Source: Trileptium ribeirensis
Lineage: Eukaryota > Nematoda > Enoplea > Enoplida > Thoracostomopsidae
Assembly: GCA_030248225.1 (NCBI GenBank)
Contig: JASANE010012790.1
Coordinates: 54,354 to 118,353 of the forward strand
DNA: 64,000 nt
Reading direction: 5' to 3'
Each line of letters starts with the position of its first letter. The stretch's first letter is position 1. Positions 44,426 through 54,943 of this stretch are shown one piece after another. A program made the position numbers and the translations under genes. The notes under the pieces were generated by a model that saw only the letters and a list, made by a program, of their open reading frames with translations, was not told where the DNA came from and did no database searches.

Positions 44426-45658
44426 CGAGCAACAGCTCCCAGATAGCTCAGTGGTTTGCGTATACAAGTTTCACCCGTACGTTCCGGTTTCGATTCCTGG
44501 CGCAGGCTTGAGTTTTGTCAAACGTTGCGCGATACACAAATTAGTTCAGGCATGAAAGGGTTAATTAAACATTAAACCTATCGCATAACTAATCCCTTCA
44601 TGCCTACTAGGTCCAAATGGACACAACGCACGTTGCGGGTCTTTGTTTTTGCTGGGTTTGTCGTTTGAACTTGCGTTGTTATTCGCTCACATTGTGAGGT
44701 TCCTTATGGAAACCAGCAACAACTCCCAGATGGCTCAGTAGTTTGCGTACACAGGTTTCACCCGTACGTTCCGGGTTCGATCCCTGGCGCAGGTTGACTT
44801 TGTCAAACATTGCACGATACACAAATTAATTCGGGCATGAAAGGGTTAATTAAAAATTAGCCTATCGCATAACTAATCAAAAATTAACCTATCTCATAAT
44901 TAATTAAAAATTAAACCTATCGCATAACTAATCCCTTCATGCCTACTAGGTCCAAATATAGACAACGCACATTGCGAGTCTTTGTTATTAATGGGTTTGT
45001 CGTATGACGACGTTTGAACGTGTGTTGTTATTCGCTCACGTTGTGAGGTTCCTTAAGGAACCGAGCAACAGCTCCCAGATGACTCAGTGGTTTGCGTACA
45101 CAAGCTTCACCTGTACGTTCCGGCTTCGATCCCTGGCGCAGACCTGAGTTTGTCAAACATTTCACGGTGCACAAAGTAATTCCGGCATGAAAGGATAATT
45201 AAAAATTAAACCTATCGCATAACTAGTCTCTTCATGCCCACTAGGTCCAATTGGACCCAACGCACATTGCGAGTCGTTGTATTTACTGAGTTTGTCTGAT
45301 GTCGTACGTGTGAACGTGAGTTGTTATTCGCTATTGCACAGTACACAAATTCGGTTATGAAAGGGTTAATTAAAAATTAACCTATCACATAACTACTCCC
45401 TTCATGCCCACTAGGTCCAAATGGACCAAACGCACATTGCGAGTCGTTGTATTTACTGAGTTTGTTGTATGTCGTACGTTTGAACGTGCGTTGTTATTCG
45501 ATCACGTGAAGTTGCTTAGGGAGCCGAGCAACAGAGCCCAGATAGCTCAGTGGTTGTCGTACACATGTTTCACCCGTACGTTCCGGGTTCGATCCCTGGC
45601 GCAGGCTTGAGTTTGTCAGACATTTCACGATAAATAAATTCTTGTATTAAAGGGTTAA

Positions 45659-46405
45659 GATCTGTGATGTACAACCCAGGATGCTCTGGTCAACGTACTC
45701 AAATCCGGTGATGATTGTCAACAGTGTATTTTTGCTGTCTGTAAATAAATCTCGGGGTCGGAGTTTGACACTGAAGGAGGCACATTTTGTTTTGGGGGAA
45801 GGTCGTTGAAAGTATTGCAGCGAGTAAAACAGAGATCGGCTCCCTTTTCATATTCCGGAAGACCAACATGGTAGAAATCTTCAAGATTGCAATGTGTATC
45901 ACTGAAGTAGCGTTGAAGCATAGTATAATACTGCTGGATGCTGATAATAATTCAATCAACACTTTTGTTGTTACTTTTGTGCGTAAGCATGTTTGCTTAA
46001 GCCATTGGTATATTTGGAATTTGCTGCTTCTAATGACAGTAAAGGCGATTCTAATTTCTACTTATTACCTACACATTTTATGACTTTAAATATTGTGATA
46101 TATGTCCACGGAGGTGTTATAATTTATATAAGTTGACAGCCATTAAACAATATTACTTTAGTGCACTGCTATAATGTTGCAGTGTTTTGTTGTTATGACA
46201 GGCCCACACAACCCTAGACTGTGTTAGCTATATCTTCAATGTTTGCTTCATGGTATGCAACCAACATTTTTATGTATTCGCAGACCACATTATATCGCTA
46301 AGCATTTGTAAAGTTTTGTATAAACTCCATAATACTACTACACAGCGGCATCATTCCCTCGTTATTCCGATACAACTGGTAATTGTTTTTCGTCACTTGT
46401 TTCAG
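45659..46405. other. Intronic sequence, no gene
   Basis: The two frames at 45718-45962 (minus) and 45787-46083 (+) overlap each other and neither resembles a known protein. Closed on the right by the TTGTTTCAG acceptor of the next PHF14 exon. Confidence 0.5.
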
Positions 46406-46647
46406 TAAGAGTACAAAACAGTGTTAAACAACAATCGCACTTGTCGGAGAATAGCTTCTACGCATGTTGTCGGGTCCATTCTTCAAGAGATTTGGTTAAT
46501 CGTCGAAAGCGGCAGTATCAAACTCTAATGGTACAATTTTGGTCAAAAAACGAGCACCACCAACATGATCGTAACCAGGGCACGACAGCTGTAATTAATG
46601 GTGATATCCCTTGTCATTCGACTAAAGTTCAATTGCGAAAGCAACTG
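46406..46647 (+). CDS. PHF14: PHF14 ortholog, end of the extended PHD and basic linker
   Basis: Acceptor ACTTGTTTCAG (phase 1, matching the previous donor), donor GTATGG (phase 0), 242 bp. It encodes SFYACCRVH, supplying the last zinc ligand pair of the extended PHD, then VNRRKRQYQTLMVQFWSKN. Vertebrate PHF14 reads DPFFAYCKQHADRL...KRKNYLALQSY at the same place, so both the position and the basic segment fit. The frame runs on past the chosen donor until a stop near 46785, so an alternative later donor is possible, but GTATGG gives a phase-0 junction that fits the next exon. Confidence 0.85.
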
Positions 46648-46758
46648 GTATGGAGACTTATTGCTTTTTTTCTATTAACCAAGTATGGTGTAAAGTATAA
46701 GCTTTCTTTAAACTTTACAGAGCGTTCAGAAAAGCGGGGGACTTTGGAAGCCCTAGGT

Positions 46759-47050
46759 TCATTCTGGGGGGAAATTTTAAAGTAGAGGGGCGGATTAAAT
46801 TTTGCTTAAAATGCTAATTCTATATATATATCTAATGTGGTACAAGTATTTTTAGGTTATAAAACGGGGTTTTAGTTTAAAACAGTTACAATTATTAATG
46901 TTTAAAAACATTTAGCATACAGAAAACATAAATTTAGAGACAGTAAATTTTGGATTTATTTGAACATGGGTGTGTCGGGCTAGTTGGAAGGAATGGTATG
47001 GGGAAAATCTAACGAACATGAGAGATTAGGAAAGTATTTGGTTGTTCCAC
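46759..47050 (+). repeat. Dispersed repeat, copy 2 of 2
   Basis: Diverged partner of 31548-31830, same orientation. The best-kept segment is AATGTTTAAAAACATTTAGC followed by AAATTTAGAGACAG. Both copies lie in PHF14 introns. Confidence 0.55.
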
Positions 47051-49573
47051 CGCCCACGGTAGACAGACGAGTGAAGATCCGCAGCTCTTTTCGTCATCTA
47101 TAGCTATGGCAGTCGGACAGATCAATTACGCATCAAGTAAACTTTGGTTTGTATATTATGAAGGTCGCCCGGAATAGAACTATGATTTTCTCCAAAACAT
47201 TACTTTCGTTTTTTTTGTTGGAGTGTACCACGAAATGCCGCTGAACAGATAAAAAATCGGCTTTTATAAGATGTGTAAGATTACGGCAGCCCTGTAAGAA
47301 ATATGTACAACCGGGGCACTTTTATAGTCCGATCACCTGGTTGCATTTTACCTAACATGGTCGTTTGGTAAAGCTAGTGATAATGTAAATACATCTTTTC
47401 TGCTATGTCGTTACTCCCGTGGAACATTTGAAAACTTCCCGCATAAAACAGTATTAATAGCATGAATAGTAGTAAAAAGGTCGGATTACCATTTAGATGG
47501 AGTTATAGGGCTGTAGATCGCTGCATCGGGTCAGTCCGAAGCGTTACTTGGAATAATATTGGCAAAAATATGTCTAGAACATCAATTATTATTCGCACTG
47601 CTTGTAGTATGACGTCTTGATTTGGGGTTAACCGAGCACTTTTGTAATAATAGGTAATGACAACGGGGCTACTGCTACCGTTGGGACCAGCAAACAATAT
47701 TGTTTGCTGAATATATATTATTGAACGTGAAAATGTTGTTCTTGATGCCCAAAAACTTTAAGACAATGCTATTTTCGTTGTTAAAACCGTTGCTAGTTTT
47801 ATCTTCTTTGTGAGTCTCATACAAAACGGTGACTATGTCGCAAATTGAATTTGTAAATCAGCCGTAAAATCTGTTGCAAAACTTGTAAATATTGGTTTAA
47901 TAGCCTAATAATTTTGCAATGCGCAAAACAAATGAGTAATATCCGCCACATTTTTTGATTGCACTCCTAGGCATACAGTCACGTTAGTCGGGCACGTGCT
48001 AGCTCATTTTCCTCCGTATAAGCCTTTCTCGTACATTATATGGGATATATTGAACTTTTGAGATAAAATAATGTGCTTGAGTGAACTATTCGGCAGCGCA
48101 GAAACAGTGTAAAATCATACTTAATAATCATAATATGTACATTATTATACGGACTGTTTCGAACAGTTATTGAACAACATTTGAACAGGTCTCGAACAAT
48201 TATAGTCGATCTGATTACGATCAATTATATGCTATAAGAGCAGTGTTTCGCTGTCTGCGTGTGTCCCAGATTCGATGCCTGCAGTGTCTGGTATTTTTGA
48301 AGTTTAAATAAAACTTTGACATTTTAGGACGTAGTTGTCCATATCCGGATTATCCGATACATATCCCATCTGTCGATCAATAGTAACTGTGTATAAGGAT
48401 TAAAATTGCCACGGGTACTGAAGTGTAAAAACGAAAAATTTTATCGTTTTCACGTGGAACCCCAAGTGTTTGGCCGGTACGATATGTTTGAGCACAGTAG
48501 CCAGGGTTTAATTTTTGCCTGGCTTATGTGATGCCTGGGCAGAGCGGAACCGGGATTTATTTATGGTGACTCGCCTGTACGATATTTCTTAGCGGAGTGG
48601 TACCTGGGATAATCTACAATATTTGAAATAGTAACTTAGTTTGTAATTGATACATCGCGACATAATATAGCGAAACGGTACCTGGGTTTATTTATGGCGT
48701 CTGGCCTGTATGATATATACCTGAACCGGAATTTTTATATTTCGAGCTGTAACTTGATTTGTAATTAGTATTTTTTATATTAGAACCTCGCAAGTGTACT
48801 GTATTGGGCGTAAGCCATTTTGTACAAGACGGTGAGACAAAACGAGATTGATCGACTGCAGGGCATTCTGCAGCAATTATTGTGATACGGCAGTTGCAAC
48901 AGTTAACCGATGGCTGCATTCCAATACATTAATGTTTGGAAACATGGCCGACATATACGCACTCGATAGTGTGGTTCTTATATAATGGGTTTACTGAGAT
49001 TTGTAATTATTTTGTCCCAAATCTGGACCGTAGGCCCGGAAACCAAGAGCAACCAAGGCTCGCGGCGGCGGAAAGCCGTCCATCACTCTAGTAAACGAAT
49101 TTCAGAAAATATTAATTTTTTCTGACGGAAATGGAACTAATATCGTATGGAAGTCGAATGAACAACTTGCTACTCATGTTGGAATACTGGCTATATTATT
49201 TGCCACAGCCCAACTGCGGCTGTATGGTGGTCTTAATATTATTTGACAAGGAATAATAAACTCGCAGAACAGTACGTTGAATAATGGCTATAATTTAAAG
49301 TACACGTTAAACAGTGACTGTAATTTTCAGCATATAATAATAATATCAGTGACTTCTCGTGATCAGATTGCAGCTATGGCTAACATTTGCAGTTCTTGTT
49401 CCGACTAAATTCGGATCTGGTTACACAATGATATAGGCATGATACGCCATGATAATTTGACTCGTCCATAAAGCAGTTTTGAATTTATGAGTTATCTCGG
49501 TAAATATTATGGGTTTTAGTTTTTTGTTTTCTCTATCCTGCGCCTGTAAGTACATTCGATGCATACTTTTCAG
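47051..49573. other. Intronic sequence, no gene
   Basis: No exon recognised. Near 48235-48290 a weak tRNA-like stretch (TATAAGAGCAGTG...AGATTCGATGCC) could be a worn SINE head. At 48470-48720 the phrase ACCTGGG(A/T)TTTATTTATGG(C/T)G recurs in diverged form about three times (48550, 48605, 48680), each with a GATAT(A/T)T box, a loose tandem repeat of 60-110 bp. It ends at the TACTTTTCAG acceptor. Confidence 0.5.
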
Positions 49574-49954
49574 CCATTTCGAGAAAACAATCATCATAAT
49601 CATGATGGATCTTCCAGTGGTAATTCGAAAACCGACTCAAACGTGCGGCTATTAGATCAATGCCGATACGACATTCCAGATGACTGTGTTGATACGTCTG
49701 GAAGTTTCGGGAAACCGTCTCAGTATAATAGAAGTTCCCAAGTTGACTATTTGCGGACTAAGCATGGTGTATTAGCTAATGGAGGTTTCGAATTTCCTTG
49801 TGACGAAATGTTAGCTGAGAACATGTGCTTGCAGCCTTCGTTCACGACGGGGTTTCTTCATGATTATGAAGAACGAGAGGAGTCAATCCGCCAGACAGCT
49901 CAGAAAATCCTCCGTCTTCAAAGTGGTTGTCGGAGTCTTAGACACAAGCAAAAT
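49574..49954 (+). CDS. PHF14: PHF14 ortholog, central region exon
   Basis: Acceptor ATACTTTTCAG, donor GTAAGTAT (close to consensus), phase 0 both sides, 381 bp, fully open. Most of it is Ser/Asn/Asp-rich and not conserved. The end, QPSFTTGFLHDYEEREESIR followed by QTAQKILRLQ, aligns with vertebrate PHF14 where QPALTADFVNYYFERNMRMI leads into QIQENM and the helical segment between the extended PHD and the later PHD fingers. The assignment is supported by that short match, the intron phases and the strong splice sites. Confidence 0.75.
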
Positions 49955-51119
49955 GTAAGTATATACAGTTGCGACCGGAAATAAGTGCAATATAATCGAT
50001 CGTTTTCGATTGCACTTAATTTTGGCCGCTACTGTAGTTTGCTGAGGGTAAATATTGTGTGTAGCAATCAATAGTTGGATTATTTGTGTTTATTTTCATC
50101 TATACAAAAATGGTGTTATTTGGCACGTGAAACTTGTATTTTTTGTGCGTTAATTTAGCCGAAAAAAAATGGTAATCCCAGTCGTAGCATAAAACATGAA
50201 ATAGTTAAACGGAGTTTCCACCTGTAACTTTGCTAGCGGCAAAAATTGTAGAAATTTCTTTATTTGTTCGTATGTGGAGATCATAACTCGTCAACGGATA
50301 GATGGGTGTTCAAAAATTATGTGATCACAGATTCAGTCTATTTTTGTGCCCTTTCATTAGACCATAAACCAGCCGGCCACGTCTTCCTTGTCAAAATGAT
50401 CCCCAATGGTCAAGGGTCACATTTTTTCAAATTTGAGAATCCGTGTATCTATCTTTCTGTTATGTATCTATTCTATGTGTCGAGACAGAGGCTTCCAGCG
50501 AAAGAGGACACGACGAAAGGAATCCTCTCATGAGCTACAACTTTGATAAAAATTATGAATTTTTATCAGAGCTGTCGTTTCTCGAGCTATGAGCCAATGC
50601 TATACCCAAAACTGTATAAATTTTGAAATTTTTACAAAGCAAGTTTTATGTTTGTAGGGGTGAACTGTTGGGTTACAGGGTTATTGAAACAGTTGAACCC
50701 GTTGGCTTCATTGTTTTAAACCCCAGATTGGCTGTGTTGTTCATCCTGCGGGCCGGTGTCGGATCAAAATTTGGTGAATTTTGGCACCACAAATAGCCAA
50801 ATTTTGCCACTTTTCCAATATAGATGTGTGTAGATCAATCTAACATGTCATTAGGTTTTGGGGGTTGCTAAATACTATAAATGCAACTGTATGTGCATGG
50901 CTTGCATCAAGTAAGACAAGTCTTAAGACTTAAAAATCACTCTTCAGGTTATAATAAATTTTTCTGTTTTGATATGACCAAATGACTGTGTCAGTGAGAC
51001 AATTAAGGTGTATTATTGCTATCATGAAACATTAGTGTTGAGGACAAAATGTGGAAAGACAAAATATTATCAGAACGTAGTGAAACGTATTGAAGATCGT
51101 GTATTGCAAGGGTGAAATC
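49955..51119. other. Intronic sequence, no gene
   Basis: Starts with the near-palindrome around GCAATATAATCGATCG...GATTGCACTTAATT (49985-50020). The open frame 50264-50533 has no family resemblance. An inverted pair ATAAAAATTATGAATTTTTAT sits near 50546. Confidence 0.5.
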
Positions 51120-51812
51120 TTTTAAATTCCGTCGGTGTGTGTGATCGACCATAACTCTGGAACGCTTTACCCGGTTTTCATGATCTTGGGCTTATTCAAG
51201 CCGGAATAGTATTTACCGTGCATATCCCCGAGCGTTTTTGATTTGGGGTCTGGGTCACGGGTCAAAATGTGGGTGTTTGGCCCCATTTTAGTGCCCTTCA
51301 CGGAAGCAAGGTTATTTTTATCTTACCTTTCGAATTTTTCACTGAATGGTTTTATTTCATAGTAAAATGATAAATGCTGATGCTCTTTTTTGCTTTTCGA
51401 TTAAGGCTCCGGTACTGGATTTATAGGATTTGAGGTACGGGGTATGGCGTCACAATGGTTCCTCGACCCAAAATTTTAAAATTTGTTCTGACGTCTTGGG
51501 CGGCTGATAAGTTTTACCTGGGGGTTTTTGAGCATGGGAAACTCATTGCGGTGCTGGTTTTGCTCTGTGATCCATGATTCCATCGGTGCGGTGGTATGAC
51601 GCCCCATGGTTTGGGTCAGAGGTCAAAATGAGGGGTTTTCACCCCATTTTAGTAGCATTCACGGAAGCAAGCTTATTTTTATCTTAACTTTCGAATTTTT
51701 ATATCTGGTTGGTTTTATATCATAGTAAAATAATAAATGCTGATGCCTCTTTTTTGTTTTTCATTAAGGCTCCGGTTCTAGAGTTATGGGGTATGAGATA
51801 TGGTGCCCCAAT
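51120..51812 (+). repeat. Tandem repeat array, left part
   Basis: About two units of a roughly 365-bp repeat. Landmarks per unit: GGTCAAAATG(A/T)GGG, CACGGAAGCAAG, TTATTTTTATCTTA.CTTTCGAATTTTT, TTTCATAGTAAAAT.ATAAATGCTGATG, AAGGCTCCGGT and TGGTTCCTCGACCCAAAATT. The array is cut at 51812 by the BEL/Pao insertion and resumes at 60214. Confidence 0.75.
51808..51812. repeat. BEL/Pao 5-bp target duplication (CCAAT), one side
   Basis: CCAAT at 51808-51812 immediately precedes the LTR; the same five bases at 60214-60218 immediately follow the other LTR. Deleting one copy and the element restores a continuous tandem-repeat unit. Confidence 0.85.
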
Positions 51813-52455
51813 TGTACCGAAGAATAATCAAATTGACTCACCAGGCACAGATCGTCAACAACTTCGTTCGTAAATTGATCTAACTGTGGACCTGCTATCG
51901 GCAGACGGAATCGAAAGTCACTGATTGAAGGCCGTAACAATTGTCAAACACGCGTCGCGTGGCACTAGACAGGGGTATACCTTTGGTATAGCTGATAACT
52001 ATGGTGAGGACGTTGGTGCCGTTGACTAATTTGATGTTGTAGGGTGTTTTCTGCTGTTGTTGATAATGCTGCGGAGGTTGTCCAATGCCGTTACTGTTAA
52101 CGGGAATACTGCTTTGGACCCGTCGGTGTTACTGTGGTGTTAAGTGATCTTGATGATGATGATATGCCGCTGTTGAATATTTCGATTGAGTGTCGAATCA
52201 ATAAGAAAGAACAATCGGCCGCGATGCTGTTACCCGAATTGCATATGACATAAATTATAATTTTAAGTATGGAAATGGATTGCATCACGTATATCCGGGG
52301 GCGAGGGGCTCACAATGCCACCATCGACTTTTCCGCTTGTCAGCTGCCGCCTCAAATTTCAGGTGCTGAAATACAAAATAACTAAACAGGACGCGCGGTA
52401 ACGGCTCTCGCAACGACGCCATAATATTGTTTATGGAATTATAAATGACATGACA
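51813..52455 (-). repeat. BEL/Pao 3' LTR
   Basis: 643 bp, matching 59573-60213 along its whole length. On the minus strand it begins TGTCATGTCATTTATAA and ends TTCTTCGGTACA (TG...CA). A GATGAT triplet expansion near 52155 gives three extra bases relative to the other LTR. Confidence 0.92.
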
Positions 52456-52613
52456 CTCCGGACGAAGAACGTTTGTGGATCTAGGCGGAATTATAATATA
52501 TGAAGGTTACTACGAATTAGCAGGTAGTATAATATATAATGCTCATAAAATGTTATTATGTAAATGTTACTGAGTTAAAACGCAAATCTAAGCGCGGACT
52601 CTATTAACCCGAA

Positions 52614-53901
52614 AGACAAAGTGGTTATTGCGTCCTTGCGAACTTGATCAGTACCATGACGCATTTCGAACCGACGTCGAGCTTCGATAAACTCTTCTTC
52701 CGTAAACCCGTCAAAGTCATCATCAGCATCCGCACCGGTAACTGTTTCATCAATTATATTGGCATCAGAAGAGACATTATTTCTTTGATCATCATCGTCA
52801 TATCTGTCGATATTGTTGCAAACTTGTTCTTCAGATGTACAACCTTCGTCGTCACCGCCTCCTGGTTCATCAGTATAATTCCAGCGCGACGAGGCGACGG
52901 ATCAACCTCTAACGTATAGAGATGACACACGGACCAGACAAAGTGGTTATTGCGTCCTTGCGAACTTGATCAGTACCATGACGCATTTCGAACCGACGTC
53001 GAGCTTCGATAAACTCTTCTTCCGTAAACCCGTCAAAGTCATCATCAGCATCCGCACCGGTAACTGTTTCATCAATTATATTGGCATCAGAAGAGACATT
53101 ATTTCTTTGATCATCATCGTCATATCTGTCGATATTGTTGCAAACTTGTTCTTCAGATGTACAACCTTCGTCGTCACCGCCTCCTGGTTCATCAGTATAA
53201 TTCCAGCGCGACGAGGCGACGGATCAACCTCTAACGTATAGAGATGACACACGGACCAGACAAAGTGGTTATTGCGTCCTTGCGAACTTGATCAGTACCA
53301 TGACGCATTTCGAACCGACGTCGAGCTTCGATAAACTCTTCTTCCGTAAACCCGTCAAAGTCATCATCAGCATCCGCACCGGTAACTGTTTCATCAATTA
53401 TATTGGCATCAGAAGAGACATTATTTCTTTGATCATCATCGTCATATCTGTCGATATTGTTGCAAACTTGTTCTTCAGATGTACAACCTTCGTCGTCACC
53501 GCCTCCTGGTTCATCAGTATAATTCCAGCGCGACGAGGCGACGGATCAACCTCTAACGTATAGAGATGACACACGGACCAGACAAAGTGGTTATTGCGTC
53601 CTTGCGAACTTGATCAGTACCATGACGCATTTCGAACCGACGTCGAGCTTCGATAAACTCTTCTTCCGTAAACCCGTCAAAGTCATCATCAGCATCCGCA
53701 CCGGTAACTGTTTCATCAATTATATTGGCATCAGAAGAGACATTATTTCTTTGATCATCATCGTCATATCTGTCGATATTGTTGCAAACTTGTTCTTCAG
53801 ATGTACAACCTTCGTCGTCACCGCCTCCTGGTTCATCAGTATAATTCCAGCGCGACGAGGCGACGGATCAACCTCTAACGTATAGAGATGACACACGGAC
53901 C
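52614..53901 (-). repeat. Four exact copies of a 322-bp segment in the pol 3' end
   Basis: Units 52614-52935, 52936-53257, 53258-53579 and 53580-53901 appear identical base for base. The unit encodes, on the minus strand, the end of the integrase C-terminal domain (HLYTLEVDPSPRR) and beyond. 322 is not a multiple of three, so each added copy shifts the frame. A second minus-strand frame is open for about 100 codons per unit and is very acidic (for example DADDDFDGFTEEEF). The + strand frames of 91 codons per unit are shadows. Confidence 0.92.
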
Positions 53902-54408
53902 GCTTGATAACGAATCCGTTCGGAAGTCGTACTTCCACCGATCGAATGACGTTGTCCGTCCAACCAATATGTCGGACAACTCGTCCCAATTTCCAACCAC
54001 CTCTAGAAATATTGGGTTCTCGTACTAACTCCACGGCGTCGATCTTTGGTGTTTCGATGACATCACTACGACCTCCTCGATGGTTGAGGTGTCCCCGCTC
54101 TCTAAGACTGAGTAGGTATTCGTCATACCAGAACTTCCACAGTGAGTCGAGTCTCGATTGTCTATACTTCCACATTCGGTCTAGGTTCCGTCCGGCATCC
54201 CCAAGATCGGTCGATTTCACTCCAAGGGCAGTTCCCGGTAGTGAGACGGGGCGGTCGACCAAAAATCTATTGGGAGCAAAGCTAACACGGACTGAATGTC
54301 TCCATACAAATATGTAATCGGTCGGGAGTTAATTGTGGACTCGACTCCTGCCACTAACGTGATAAATTCACCCCAAACCAGCAGTCGTCGACCGATTCCC
54401 GTCTTCAA
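53720..54408 (-). pseudogene. BEL/Pao integrase C-terminal part
   Basis: Two overlapping minus-strand frames. The first (54408-54217) carries the end of the integrase core helix region (GVESTINSRPITYLYGD). The second (54262-53720) has the chromodomain-like C-terminal segment typical of BEL/Pao (DUF5641): YDEYLLSLRERGHLNHRGG, then GWKLGRVVRHIGWTDNVIRS and the RSVCHLYTLEV end. A frame change separates them. This domain helps position the integrase complex on target DNA. Confidence 0.82.
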
Positions 54409-54452
54409 TACCGCTTCACTATACCCACGAGCCTCTTATAAAAACGTCCTTG

Positions 54453-54895
54453 CTATGGCGGTAATTCCGTTGTGAATTTCCAGATTATCCTCTCCTTCGC
54501 CACGTATGACCTCACGCTATTGTCTGTCATTATGTTACGCCAAATATTATCGAACACACGTTTCGTCACGCGGAATTGCGATGCATTGTCTGAAATTATT
54601 TGCTCTGGCGTGCCCCTACGAGCCACAAACCGAACGACACACTCCAACAATTCCTTCGCCGAACAGTCGCCTACTCATTCCAGAAGCACGGCCCTCGTTG
54701 CAAGACACGTGAATAAGCATATCCACATTTTTGAATGTTGTCGTTCACACGGACATTAATCGGCCCCACGTAATCCAATCCACTAAATTGGAACGGACTT
54801 GGTAGTGCCAAACTTTCTTTTGGCCAGGGTGGCATATGCCGCAATGCAAATGGCTGACCATGATGTTTGCGACATTGTACGCATAGTGTTATCAC
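54453..54895 (-). pseudogene. BEL/Pao integrase core, broken
   Basis: Minus-strand frames 54895-54671 and 54650-54453 hold the integrase core: CVQCRKHHGQPF, LPSPFQFSGLDYVGPINVR (the first catalytic aspartate in GLDYVGP), then GTPEQIISDNASQF (second catalytic aspartate in SDNASQF). Frame breaks near 54700 and 54660 remove the stretch between them from a single frame. The third acidic residue should lie in 54460-54400, where the frame is again disrupted. Confidence 0.82.
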
Positions 54896-54943
54896 CTTAC
54901 GTACGGTGGTTCGTCCATGCGGAATCCAATATTCTCTCCGCAG

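Larger units (their letters stand above)
43414..45658 (+). repeat. Array of seven composite units: piggyBac-like ends around a tRNA-like module
   Basis: Units run about 43414-43674, 43708-43849, 43881-44560 (interrupted), 44594-44845, 44934-45194, 45228-45365 and 45398-45654. A typical unit begins CCCTTCATGCCC, has the palindrome GGTCCAAATGGACC and a conserved ACGCACATTGCGAGTCGTTGT block, and ends GGCATGAAAGGG, the inverse of its start; in most units TTAA follows. The spacers share TTAATTAAAAATTAA(A)CCTATCGCATAACTAAT, so amplification was by unit plus spacer. Units 2 and 6 are about 140 bp and lack the central tRNA-like part. The ends and palindrome match the layout of the piggyBac at 3630-6478. 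Confidence 0.8.

Noticed and set aside
43545..45605. True tRNA genes in the array
   Set aside because: The T arm and both promoter boxes are present, but the acceptor stem does not pair and the modules sit inside repeat units.
43414..45658. CRISPR-like array of repeats and spacers
   Set aside because: Units are 140-260 bp with inverted ends, spacers are alike and not unique, and the sequence is animal.
52644..53885. Four identical 91-codon + strand proteins
   Set aside because: They are the antisense of the BEL/Pao pol 3' end, repeated four times.
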